A stretch of DNA of 64,000 nt, from NCBI RefSeq assembly GCF_007829815.1, contig NZ_VIWT01000006.1, forward strand, positions 1 to 64,000, in the 5' to 3' direction. The notes beneath the pieces are model-generated. The model worked only from the letters and a program-made list of their open reading frames with translations. It did no database searches and was not told the DNA's origin. Both the position numbers and the translations under genes were made by a program. Origin of the DNA: Kitasatospora viridis (GTDB lineage: Bacteria > Actinomycetota > Actinomycetes > Streptomycetales > Streptomycetaceae). This document shows positions 24,736 through 32,246 of this stretch, one piece after another. Each line of letters starts with the position of its first letter. The stretch's first letter is position 1.

Positions 24736-25356
24736 ATGGGCATGCGTATCGACTTCGACCCTCAGACCATGGCCCGCAACGACGTGTACCGGTTGCTCAC
24801 CGCCACCGTCGTGCCGCGGCCCATCGCCTGGATCTCCACGATCAGCAAGGATCGCTTTATACCGAACCTCGCACCGCACTCGTTCTTCACGATAGCCAGC
24901 ACGCAGCCGCCGATCGTGCAGTTCACGTCGGTGGCGAGTCGGGACTCGCTGCGGAACGTGATGGAGACGCGGGAGTTCGTGGTGTGCCTGGCGCCGGAGG
25001 CGTTGATGGCCGAGGTGAACGCGTCGGGGACGGACTTCCCGGCGGAGGTGGACGAGTTCGAGGCGATCGGGCTGGTGGCCGAGCCGTCGGCGCGGGTGAA
25101 GCCGGCCAGGGTGGCGGGGTCGCCGGTGGCGTTGGAGTGCCGGCTGCACAGCACCGTCAGCCTGGGGGACGGGACCGTGGTGTTCGGGGAGGTGGTGCAC
25201 ATGGCGGTGGACGAGGCGGTGTTGGTCGACGGGCACCCGGAGATCGGGTTGCTGCGTCCGCTGTCGCGGCTGGGGCGCAACGAGTGGGGGATCGGGGTGG
25301 AGGTGGCCGCGGTGGACCGGATCGGCTACGCGGAGTGGGTCGAGGGCAAGCGCTGA
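24736..25356 (+). CDS. Flavin reductase (FMN-binding split-barrel) family protein
   Basis: About 206 residues with the split-barrel flavin reductase pattern: RLLTATVVPRPIAWISTISK, NLAPHSFFTIASTQPPIVQF, DSLRNVMETREFVVCLAPE and GEVVHMAVDEAVL. Such proteins bind FMN or FAD and reduce it for a partner, or act on unknown substrates. ATG 24736 and ATG 24742 are both possible; neither has a good RBS. It stands alone, ending at a clear terminator, and is unlikely to belong to the peptide locus that follows. Confidence 0.88.
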   Translation: MGMRIDFDPQTMARNDVYRLLTATVVPRPIAWISTISKDRFIPNLAPHSFFTIASTQPPIVQFTSVASRDSLRNVMETREFVVCLAPEALMAEVNASGTDFPAEVDEFEAIGLVAEPSARVKPARVAGSPVALECRLHSTVSLGDGTVVFGEVVHMAVDEAVLVDGHPEIGLLRPLSRLGRNEWGIGVEVAAVDRIGYAEWVEGKR

Positions 25357-25378
25357 TGAGGTGACGGATCGTCGGGGG

Positions 25379-25405
25379 AGGGCCGGGCAGCTGCCCGGCC
25401 CTTTT
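25379..25405 (+). terminator. Rho-independent terminator
   Basis: A 12-bp self-complementary stem AGGGCCGGGCAG / CTGCCCGGCCCT followed by a T-rich run (CTTTTCC), 22 bases after the stop of the flavin reductase gene. Confidence 0.85.
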
Positions 25406-25773
25406 CCTTTGCTGGGACGAGTGCTTGGCCGAGTGCTGGGACGAGTGGGCGCCCGCCGTGCGGCTAAGCGGATTCAAACCTTCGAGGCGTGATCAACTTC
25501 CCGTGACTGCAGGGACTTTGATGTGTCCCCGTGTTCTTGACCGCCGACACGGCTGGCCCTATGTTCGTCACCGCAAGGCCGTCAGCAGAGATGAATGACA
25601 GTCGGCATCGAGGCAGCCAGAGAAAATATCGGGCGATTCCCGTCGCGCACGGGTTCGTGCTCCCGCCCGCGAGGTGAGTCCAGGATGCTCACCTGCGCGC
25701 GCCCGGTCGCTCCGTCGGACTCCGGTCGCGCTCGATGACGAACGGTCATGAGTGGCCCCGAGGAGGTGACGAC
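25406..25773. other. Leader region of the tandem peptide locus
   Basis: About 370 bases without a convincing gene. It holds a 13-bp direct repeat GCTGGGACGAGTG (25411-25423 and 25435-25447), the promoter described next, and about 200 bases of leader before the first peptide. One 28-codon frame from ATG 25590 lacks an RBS and is not accepted. Confidence 0.5.
25537..25565 (+). promoter_or_regulatory. Candidate promoter of the tandem peptide operon
   Basis: TTGACC (25537-25542), exactly 17 bases, TATGTT (25560-25565): a close match to the vegetative sigma consensus and the best promoter-like sequence upstream of the peptides. It implies a leader of about 200 bases before ATG 25774. Confidence 0.6.
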
Positions 25774-25881
25774 ATGAAGAAGATCACCATTCGCAAGCCC
25801 GGCTCCGTGCGCCTGACCAGCGCCGCCGTCGCGCTCTACGGCAGCTGTGGCGGCGGCGTCATCGTCATCCGCAACGCCTGA
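25774..25881 (+). CDS. Tandem short peptide 1 (35 aa)
   Basis: ATG 25774 is preceded by AGGAGGT (25761-25767), an excellent RBS. The peptide begins MKKITIRKPGSVRLTSAA, continues VALYGSCGGG and ends VIVIRNA. The basic N-terminus, a short Ala-rich hydrophobic part, and a single Cys in SCGG recur in the three following peptides. It is the most divergent in codons and has an extra VIV before IRNA. Four consecutive copies, each with its own strong RBS, show that it is a real gene. The product is either a precursor peptide to be modified and cut or a signalling peptide; the adjacent membrane protease favours proteolytic processing. No known family recognised. Confidence 0.85.
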   Translation: MKKITIRKPGSVRLTSAAVALYGSCGGGVIVIRNA

Positions 25882-25952
25882 CGGCGTGTTGAGCGGAGTC
25901 GAGAAGGCCGTGTCGACCTGTCCCGTCGATCTGCGTGGAAGGGGGTGACCTC

Positions 25953-26051
25953 ATGAAGAAGATCGCCATCCGCAAGCCGGGTGCCGTGCGTCTGACCAGC
26001 GCTGCCATTGCGCTCTACGGCAGCTGCGGCGGCGGTATCCGCAACGCCTGA
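25953..26051 (+). CDS. Tandem short peptide 2 (32 aa)
   Basis: RBS GGGGGTGA lies before ATG 25953, 71 bases after peptide 1. It starts MKKIAIRKPGAVRLTSAA and ends IALYGSCGGGIRNA. The N-terminal 18 residues are identical to those of peptides 3 and 4, while the C-terminal end varies. This invariant-leader, variable-tail pattern is typical of precursor peptides. Spacer sequence after it (TGATGCCCT ... GAGGG ... CCCACACCT) is repeated after peptide 3, showing tandem duplication of gene plus spacer. Confidence 0.88.
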   Translation: MKKIAIRKPGAVRLTSAAIALYGSCGGGIRNA

Positions 26052-26100
26052 TGCCCTGCTGAGGGCCCACACCTGACGGAAGACGGAAGGAGGTGACGTC

Positions 26101-26196
26101 ATGAAGAAGATCGCCATCCGCAAGCCGGGTGCCGTCCGCCTGACCAGCGCTGCCATCGCGCTCTACGGCACCTGTGGCGGTATCCGCAACGCCTGA
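26101..26196 (+). CDS. Tandem short peptide 3 (31 aa)
   Basis: RBS GGAAGGAGGT lies directly before ATG 26101. Same N-terminus as peptide 2; the tail is IALYGTCGGIRNA, with Thr for Ser before the Cys and one Gly fewer. The changes are confined to the Cys-Gly block, which marks it as the functional, diversifying part. Confidence 0.88.
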   Translation: MKKIAIRKPGAVRLTSAAIALYGTCGGIRNA

Positions 26197-26239
26197 TGCC
26201 CTCTTGAGGGGCCCACACCTCACGGAAAGGGGTGACGTG

Positions 26240-26341
26240 ATGAAGAAGATCGCTATCCGCAAGCCGGGTGCCGTGCGCCTGACCAGCGCCGCCGCGCTCT
26301 ACGGCAGCTGTGGTGGTAACACCACCACCGGCCCGTTCTAG
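26240..26341 (+). CDS. Tandem short peptide 4 (33 aa)
   Basis: RBS AAAGGGGTGA lies before ATG 26240. The N-terminus is the same as in peptides 2 and 3, then AALYGSCGG followed by NTTTGPF instead of (G)IRNA. This is the only copy with a different C-terminal end, so the residues after CGG are not constrained in the way the leader and ALYG-(S/T)-CGG are. It is the last peptide before the hairpin and the protease gene. Confidence 0.88.
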   Translation: MKKIAIRKPGAVRLTSAAALYGSCGGNTTTGPF

Positions 26342-26355
26342 GCGCGGGTCCGTCT

Positions 26356-26385
26356 CCGGTGGTCGGCCCGTCGGCCGACCACCGG
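26356..26385 (+). terminator. Hairpin between the peptide genes and the protease gene
   Basis: A perfect 13-bp stem CCGGTGGTCGGCC / GGCCGACCACCGG with a 4-base loop starts 15 bases after peptide 4 and ends 55 bases before the protease start. With no T-run and with a clear RBS for the next gene, it looks like an attenuator or RNA-processing hairpin that would give many peptide transcripts and few enzyme transcripts, as in bacteriocin operons. Confidence 0.7.
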
Positions 26386-26440
26386 TCGGGCCGGATCCCG
26401 ACCACCAGCAGTAACGAGACGAGTCGAAGGAGCGGCGCAG

Positions 26441-27757
26441 ATGCCCGGTACCGCGGCGCAGCATGACGGTGCGACACCCCGCCCGGCGGACGAACGGCCC
26501 GACGCGGCCGGGCCCGACCCCGTGGGCGTCGGCGTCGACCTGGATGCGCGGATCCGGCTGCACCCGCTGACCTACCTGCCCGAGGGCGACGAGGTCACCG
26601 TGGGCTGCGCGGCCACCGACTCCTACGCCGTACTGCCCGCCGACGGCGCCGAACTGCTGCGCCGGCTCGGCGAGGGGTGCACGCTCGGCGAGGGGGCGAG
26701 CTGGTACCTGGAGACCTACGGCGAGTCCGTCGACCTGGGTGATTTCCTGGAGGCGCTGGGCGAGTTGGACTTCCTGGCGCCGACCGGGGAGGCCGCAGCC
26801 GAAGCCGCCGGGCCGGCACGCCCCGTGCGCTGGGCGCGACTCGGCCGGCTGGTCTTCTCGCCGCTCTCGGGGCTCCTCCTCCTTGCCCTGGCGGTGCTCA
26901 CCGCCGTGGCGATGGCGGAGCACCACGACCTGGTGCCGGCCAACAACAACCTGTTCTTCACCAAGTACATGTCGGTGATCGAACTGGTCACCTTCCTCGG
27001 GCAGATCCCGCTGCTGCTCCTGCACGAGTCGTTCCACGCCCTGGCCGGCCGCCGGCTCGGCCTCTCCTCCCGGCTGACCATCGGCCGGCGCCTCTACTAC
27101 ATCGTCTTCCTCACCGAGATGGACGGCCTGGTCGCCGTGCCCCGGCGCAAGCGCTTCCTGCCGATGCTCGCCGGGATGCTCGCGGACCTGCTGGTCATCA
27201 TGCTGCTGACGCTGGCCGCCGACCTGACGCGGCATCCGGACGGCAGGCTCGGCCTGGCCGGCGGCATCCTGCTGGCCACTTCCTACATGACGGTGCTGCG
27301 GCTGATCTGGCAGTTCTTCCTCTACTTGGAGACCGACCTCTACTACGTGGCCGTCACGGTGCTCGGCTGCGTCGACCTGCAGGGGACGGCGCGCGCGGTG
27401 CTGCGCAACCGGTGGAACCGGCTGGTCGGCCGGCCGGAGCGGATGACCGACCCGGAGCTGTGGCACCCGCGCGACCGGGCGGCGGCGCGCTGGTACTCCT
27501 GGCTGCTGCTGGCCGGCTGGACCTTCTCGTTCGGCTCGCTCGGCTTCATCGTCGTCCCGATCGCGGTCCGGGTGTTCGGCCGGGTCCTCGGCCGACTGGC
27601 GGACCCGGGCACGCAGAGCGTCGGCGGACTGCTCGACAGCGCGGTCTTCCTCTCCCTGAATCTCGCCCAACTCGGCTTCGCCCTCTGGCTGGCGCTGCAG
27701 GAGCGCCGCCGCCGTCACGCCGCCGGGGCCGCCGCGGCGGCCACCACCCCGTCCTGA
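26441..27757 (+). CDS. Membrane site-2-type metalloprotease with PqqD-like N-terminal domain
   Basis: A 438-residue protein starting at ATG 26441 (RBS GAAGGAG). Residues about 35-115 (IRLHPLTYLPEGDEVTVG, YAVLPADGAELLRRL, LGDFLEALGELDFL) resemble a PqqD-like peptide-recognition domain. Then come at least six hydrophobic segments; HESFHALAGRRLG at 195-207 is the zinc HExxH of M50-type proteases set in a membrane segment, and ETDLYYVAVTVLGCVDLQGT could supply a later ligand. M50-like proteins fused to PqqD-like domains occur in several peptide-maturation loci. The obvious substrates are the four peptides just upstream, cut within or near their Ala-rich stretch. This link is inference from position and domain type. 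Confidence 0.8.
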   Translation: MPGTAAQHDGATPRPADERPDAAGPDPVGVGVDLDARIRLHPLTYLPEGDEVTVGCAATDSYAVLPADGAELLRRLGEGCTLGEGASWYLETYGESVDLGDFLEALGELDFLAPTGEAAAEAAGPARPVRWARLGRLVFSPLSGLLLLALAVLTAVAMAEHHDLVPANNNLFFTKYMSVIELVTFLGQIPLLLLHESFHALAGRRLGLSSRLTIGRRLYYIVFLTEMDGLVAVPRRKRFLPMLAGMLADLLVIMLLTLAADLTRHPDGRLGLAGGILLATSYMTVLRLIWQFFLYLETDLYYVAVTVLGCVDLQGTARAVLRNRWNRLVGRPERMTDPELWHPRDRAAARWYSWLLLAGWTFSFGSLGFIVVPIAVRVFGRVLGRLADPGTQSVGGLLDSAVFLSLNLAQLGFALWLALQERRRRHAAGAAAAATTPS

Positions 27758-27776
27758 CCGGAGACTGGAGACACAG

Positions 27777-30002
27777 ATGTCTGACCGACCGCGCCACCGT
27801 TGGATCGTCGGCCCCGCTGACCTGGCGTCGCCGGGCGGCTGGTCGTCCGAGGTGCCGGGCTGGTCGCAGCTTCCGCCGGCGCTGCTGGCGCCGATCAACG
27901 CGCACCGCCGACTGCGCGGCCCGTACACCGCGGCCGGCACGCTGGCGCGCGAGCTGCACGCCCGGGCGGGCCGGCTCGCCGGCCAGGCCGCAGGCCAGCT
28001 CGCGGCCGACGCGCTCGCCGCGCACGACGTCGAACTCCTGACCGTGGCACCGGAGTTGCGGCTCACGATGGCGGCCACCCGGGAGACCCTCACCTCGCTG
28101 GCGGTGCCCTCGGAGCGCACCCGGTTCTACTCCCGGCTGCGCACCCTGCGGATCGCGCACGGCCTCACCGAGTGCCTGCGCGACGTGGTGGCGGCGATGA
28201 CGGATCAGCCGGTGTCGCTCTGGTTCGACCGGGTGGACGAAGCCGACCCGCTGGACCGGGAGTTCCTCGGGGTGCTGGTGCGCAGGCTGGACCCGGCGCT
28301 GCTCACCCTGGTCATCGCGACCCGCGAAGAGCCGCCCGCCGACGGCGAGTTGGCGGCCATGCTGGCCCAGCACGCCGAGCGCTTCGACGTCGTCGCGCCC
28401 CAGGCCCCCGACCGGCTCCGGCCGGAACCGGTCGGAGCCCTGCTGGTGGAGCAGGCCCGTAGCTACGTCGCCACCGAATGCCTGAGCACCGAACCGGAAT
28501 TGGCGCGGGCCTACGAGAGCCTGCCGGAGGCCGAGCGGCGCGTGCTGCACGACTGGCGGGCCGAGGAGCTGGAGGCGCTGGACTCCCAGTCGCTGCGCCT
28601 GGGCGCCATCCCGTTCCACCGCGAGCTCGGCACCGACCCGGCCGGCCCGGGCGCCGCCGCACTGGAGCACGGCCTCAACTACTGCATCGACCACGGGTTC
28701 TACGAGGCCACCGTCGACTTCGGCAAGCGCGGCCGGGCCCTGATCGACTGGAGCGCCGCCTACGAGCAGTGGTGGACCTTCACCACCAAGACCACCACCT
28801 CGCTGGCCGCCCTCGGCCGGCCCGTCGAGGCCGAGGAACTCTACGACGAGGCACGGGCGTTCACCGTCAACCCGACCATCCACATGCAGGCGGCCTACGC
28901 CACGGCGATGCTCTACACCCGCCACCACGACGAGGACCGCAAGGACCACCACAAGGCGATGGCCTGGATCAACCAGGCGATCGCCATCGCGCACCTGCTG
29001 CCGGACCCCAAGGAGCGCGCCTTCAACACGGTGTTCCACAAGAACGGCCGCGCGCTGATCGAGGGTCACCTCGCCCGGCCCGAGGACGCGCTGCGCCTGG
29101 TCGCCGAGGGCCTGGAGCGGCTGGACCACGACCTGGGCACCGGCGAGCACCTGCTGCACCGCTCGGTGCTGCGCCACAACCGGGCCCAGGTGCTCAGCGG
29201 CCTCGGCCGGCTCGACGAGGCGCTCGCCGACTTCCAGTCGGTCATCGAAGCGGACCCGAACTACGCCGAGTACCACTTCGACGCCGCCTCGGTGCTGCGC
29301 CGGCTCGGCCGCACGGAGGAGGCGCTGGCCGAGTACGACACCGCGATCCGGCTCTCCCCGCCGTTCCCCGAGGTCTACTACAACCGGGGCGACCTGCGCG
29401 CGGCCTGCGGTGACATCGCGGGCGCCGTCGCCGACTTCGCCTACGTGGTGGAGATCGACCCGGGCTTCGTGGACGCCTACGTCAACCTCGCCGGACTGCT
29501 GCTGCAGGAGGGCGAGGCCGAGCAGGCGGGCCCGCTGGTGGCGGCGGCGCTGGAACGGGCGCCGGAGCACCCGCACCTGCACAGCCTGGCCGGCCGGCTG
29601 GCGATGGACTCCGGCGACCTGGCCGCGGCCCGCGCCGAACTGGACGCCGCCATCGCCCTGGACGAGACCCTGGCCGAGGCGTGGGCGACCCGGGCCGCCG
29701 TGGTCTTCGAGCAGGACGACCTGACCGGCGCGCTGGCCGACCTCGACCGGGCGGTCGCGCTGCTGCCCGACCCGGCGATGCTCTTCAACCGGGGCACGGT
29801 GCGCGAGGCCCTGGGCCAGTGGAAGGAGGCGATCGCCGACTTCGACGAGGCGCTGGCCGCCGACCCGGACGAGCCGGACGCCCTGCTGCACCGCGCGATC
29901 TGCCGGGGCCGCACCGGCGACCGGGCGGGCGCCGCCGCCGACCGCGAACGCTTCCTGCTGCTCGCGCCCGACCGGGAGGAAGAGCTGACGGCGACCGCAT
30001 AA
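27777..30002 (+). CDS. TPR protein with degenerate ATPase-like N-terminal half
   Basis: A 741-residue cytosolic protein, 19 bases downstream of the protease gene with its own GGAG. The first 330 residues look like a STAND/LuxR-type ATPase without a P-loop: SLWFDRVDEADPLDREFLGV resembles a Walker B segment, followed by LLTLVIATREEP, but no GxxxxGK(S/T) is present. From about residue 430 there are seven to nine TPRs (for example AQVLSGLGRLDEALADFQSV, EVYYNRGDLRAACGDIAGAV). TPR domains bind peptides, so it may be a receptor, chaperone or immunity factor for the processed peptides. Its stop lies 180 bases before the next, apparently unrelated gene. Confidence 0.8.
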   Translation: MSDRPRHRWIVGPADLASPGGWSSEVPGWSQLPPALLAPINAHRRLRGPYTAAGTLARELHARAGRLAGQAAGQLAADALAAHDVELLTVAPELRLTMAATRETLTSLAVPSERTRFYSRLRTLRIAHGLTECLRDVVAAMTDQPVSLWFDRVDEADPLDREFLGVLVRRLDPALLTLVIATREEPPADGELAAMLAQHAERFDVVAPQAPDRLRPEPVGALLVEQARSYVATECLSTEPELARAYESLPEAERRVLHDWRAEELEALDSQSLRLGAIPFHRELGTDPAGPGAAALEHGLNYCIDHGFYEATVDFGKRGRALIDWSAAYEQWWTFTTKTTTSLAALGRPVEAEELYDEARAFTVNPTIHMQAAYATAMLYTRHHDEDRKDHHKAMAWINQAIAIAHLLPDPKERAFNTVFHKNGRALIEGHLARPEDALRLVAEGLERLDHDLGTGEHLLHRSVLRHNRAQVLSGLGRLDEALADFQSVIEADPNYAEYHFDAASVLRRLGRTEEALAEYDTAIRLSPPFPEVYYNRGDLRAACGDIAGAVADFAYVVEIDPGFVDAYVNLAGLLLQEGEAEQAGPLVAAALERAPEHPHLHSLAGRLAMDSGDLAAARAELDAAIALDETLAEAWATRAAVVFEQDDLTGALADLDRAVALLPDPAMLFNRGTVREALGQWKEAIADFDEALAADPDEPDALLHRAICRGRTGDRAGAAADRERFLLLAPDREEELTATA

Positions 30003-30118
30003 CAGCTGGTCGGAGGCCGGTGAAGGCCGTGGGCGGGTGTCCCGGATCACACGGCGGCGCGGCGCGGCGGCGAAATGTCCGCGGCGCCGCGACGGTTGCT
30101 CCTTGCGCGCGGTCCACA

Positions 30119-30157
30119 CGTGCGTGTACATCGTGCGTGTGCACCGTGCCTGTGCAC
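30119..30157. repeat. Three tandem copies of a 13-bp repeat upstream of the ene-reductase gene
   Basis: CGTGCGTGTACAT, CGTGCGTGTGCAC and CGTGCCTGTGCAC follow one another without spacing (30119-30131, 30132-30144, 30145-30157). They end 25 bases before GTG 30183 and could be a regulator binding array. Confidence 0.65.
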
Positions 30158-30182
30158 CGTCTGGTACCAAGGAGCAAAACCC

Positions 30183-31310
30183 GTGACCGCTTCCGCGTCC
30201 CCCGCCGCCCGCGCGGCCGAGATCCTCTCCCGGCCCGTCGCCCTGAACGGGCTGACCGTCCCGAACCGCATCGTGATGGCGCCGATGACGCGGCAGTTCT
30301 CGCCGGGCGGCGTGCCCGGCGAGGACGTGCGCTCGTACTACGCTCGCCGGGCCGGCGCCGGCGTGGGGCTGATCGTGACCGAGGGGACCTACGTCGGACA
30401 CGAGTCGGCGGGGATGAGCGACCGGGTGCCGCGGTTCCACGGCGAGGAGCAGCTGGCCGGGTGGGCGCAGGTCGCCGAGGCCGTGCACGAGGCGGGCGGG
30501 CTGATCGTGCCGCAGCTGTGGCACATCGGCATGGTGCGCCGGGCGGGCAAGCCGCCGTACGCCGACGCCCCGGCGGTCGGCCCCTCGGGCGTGCGGACCG
30601 ACGGCACCGAGGGCACCGGCCGGGCGATGACCCGCAGTGACCTGGACGCCGTGATCGGCGCGTTCGCCGAGGCCGCCGCCGAGGCCGAGCGGATCGGCTT
30701 CGACGGCGTCGAGCTGCACGGCGCCCACGGCTACCTGATCGACCAGTTCCTGTGGGCCGGCACGAACCGTCGCACCGACGAGTACGGCGGCGACCCGGTG
30801 GCCCGGACCAAGTTCGCCGCCGAGGTCGTGGCGGCGGTCCGCGAGCGCGTCTCGCCCGAGTTCCCGGTGATCTTCCGCTACTCGCAGTGGAAGCAGGACG
30901 CCTACGACGCCCGGCTCGCCGAGACCCCGCAGGAGCTGGCCGCGATCCTGGCCCCGCTCGCCGAGGCCGGCATCGACGCGTTCCACGCCTCCACCCGCCG
31001 CTACTGGCTGCCGGAGTTCGAGGGCTCGGAGCTGAACCTGGCGGGCTGGACCAAGAAGCTCACCGGCAAGCCCACCATCACCGTCGGCTCGGTCGGCCTG
31101 GACGGCGAGTTCCTCGACGCCCTGGCCGGCCAGGGCTCGCCGCTCAAGGCGATCGACGAGCTGCTCGACCGCATGGAGTGCGGGGAGTTCGACCTGGTCG
31201 CCGTCGGCCGCGCGCTGCTCCAGGACCCGCAGTGGGCGGCGAAGGTGCTGGGCGGCCGGCTCGACGAGCTGAAGCCCTACGACGCGGCCTCGCTCAAGAC
31301 CCTGAGCTAG
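30183..31310 (+). CDS. Old-yellow-enzyme family NADH:flavin oxidoreductase
   Basis: GTG 30183 follows AAGGAG by 8 bases, giving 375 residues. An FMN barrel of the OYE family: LTVPNRIVMAPMTRQFSPGG at the N-terminus, LIVPQLWHIGMVRR (His/substrate site region), GVELHGAHGYLIDQFLWAGT, NRRTDEYGG, and a C-terminal phosphate-binding segment (TITVGSVGLDGEF; FDLVAVGRALLQDP). It reduces activated C=C bonds of enones or similar electrophiles with NAD(P)H. It stands as a single gene behind a 13-bp repeat array. Confidence 0.92.
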   Translation: MTASASPAARAAEILSRPVALNGLTVPNRIVMAPMTRQFSPGGVPGEDVRSYYARRAGAGVGLIVTEGTYVGHESAGMSDRVPRFHGEEQLAGWAQVAEAVHEAGGLIVPQLWHIGMVRRAGKPPYADAPAVGPSGVRTDGTEGTGRAMTRSDLDAVIGAFAEAAAEAERIGFDGVELHGAHGYLIDQFLWAGTNRRTDEYGGDPVARTKFAAEVVAAVRERVSPEFPVIFRYSQWKQDAYDARLAETPQELAAILAPLAEAGIDAFHASTRRYWLPEFEGSELNLAGWTKKLTGKPTITVGSVGLDGEFLDALAGQGSPLKAIDELLDRMECGEFDLVAVGRALLQDPQWAAKVLGGRLDELKPYDAASLKTLS

Positions 31311-31360
31311 GCGGCGACCCGGCGGGGCCGGCCGGCGGGAGCGCTGGCTAGACTCGCGCC

Positions 31361-31813
31361 GTGATGATCAGTCAGGCCGGCCCGGACGACGTCGCCGAGC
31401 TGGCCCGGCTGCTCTGGCTGGACACCCACCACGAGGAGCCGGGCGGTCCGGCCGTCGACGCCTTCGCCGCGCAGCTCGCCCAGTGGTGGGACACCCGCCG
31501 GGACTCGCACCTGGCCTACGTGGCCCGGCTCCACGAGCCGCAGATCGTCGGCATGGCCTGGGTCGCCCTGGTACCCCGCGTGCCCCGGCCCGGCGCGACG
31601 AACCGCCTGGCCGGGGACATACAGAGCGTCTTCGTCCTGCCGGAGCACCGGGGCCGGGGGATCGGCTCGGCACTCGTGGACGCCGCCTCGCAGCACGCGA
31701 CCCGCCTGGGCTCCCTGCGCGTGACGGTCCACTCCGGCCGCCGGGCCGTACCGGTGTACGAACGGCTGGGCTTCGAGGCCTCCCGACGGCTCCTCCAGCG
31801 CCCGCCGGACTAG
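31361..31813 (+). CDS. GNAT-family N-acetyltransferase
   Basis: A 150-residue single-domain GNAT: the CoA-binding motif A is QSVFVLPEHRGRGIGSALVD with the R-G-x-G-x-G core, followed by VYERLGFEASRRLL. Both GTG 31361 and ATG 31364 can start. TAGACT at 31349-31354 lies about 7 bases before them and no RBS is present, so a leaderless mRNA is likely. The substrate is unknown. Confidence 0.88.
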   Translation: MMISQAGPDDVAELARLLWLDTHHEEPGGPAVDAFAAQLAQWWDTRRDSHLAYVARLHEPQIVGMAWVALVPRVPRPGATNRLAGDIQSVFVLPEHRGRGIGSALVDAASQHATRLGSLRVTVHSGRRAVPVYERLGFEASRRLLQRPPD

Positions 31814-31856
31814 AGCCTGACCGGTATGGTTCGCCGGGTTGAGAGGGAGGACCGTG

Positions 31857-32096
31857 GTGTTCGTGGAGATCGTCTTCGCCGGACTGCCGATCGACCGTGA
31901 CGAGGTCGAGGAGGCGTTGGAGGCCGCGTTCGGCTCCGATGGTGAGGTCACGGGAGCCGGCAGTGGGATGGGACGTTGCCATCTCGACCTGGAGATCGAG
32001 CCGGGCCTGGACCGGGACAGGGCGTTGGACCGGCTCCGGGGCGTGTTGACCGATCTCGGGGTCGAGGAGTACGCGACGCTCAACGTCAGCGGCTGA
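31857..32096 (+). CDS. Small protein of unknown function
   Basis: GTG 31857 has AGGGAGG 6 bases upstream; the frame also opens at TTG 31839 and GTG 31854. About 79 acidic residues beginning MFVEIVFAGLPIDRDEVEEA, with alternating strands and helices (CHLDLEIEPGLDRDRALDRL) that suggest a small ferredoxin-like alpha/beta fold. I do not recognise a family. It lies 43 bases after the GNAT gene, so co-transcription is possible. Confidence 0.6.
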   Translation: MFVEIVFAGLPIDRDEVEEALEAAFGSDGEVTGAGSGMGRCHLDLEIEPGLDRDRALDRLRGVLTDLGVEEYATLNVSG

Positions 32097-32246
32097 TCGG
32101 CGGCCGCCGCTCGTCCACCCCGGCGCAGGCCCTTCTCGCTGCGAATGCGGGCGCCCTCCCACCCGGCGCCGCGCGTCGTGCACCCCGCAACGGGGTGGTC
32201 GCGGGTGACACTGGGTCAGCAGTGACCGCGAGGCGAGGGAGTGCGG

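Noticed and set aside
25590..25676. 28-codon frame (MNDSRHRGSQRKYRAIPVAH...) in the leader of the peptide locus
   Set aside because: No RBS and no similarity to the four tandem peptides; probably leader RNA.
26099..28120. Minus-strand frame of 673 codons across the peptide and protease genes
   Set aside because: Composition is that of a reverse-complement shadow. The plus strand has RBS-preceded peptides and a protease with HExxH.
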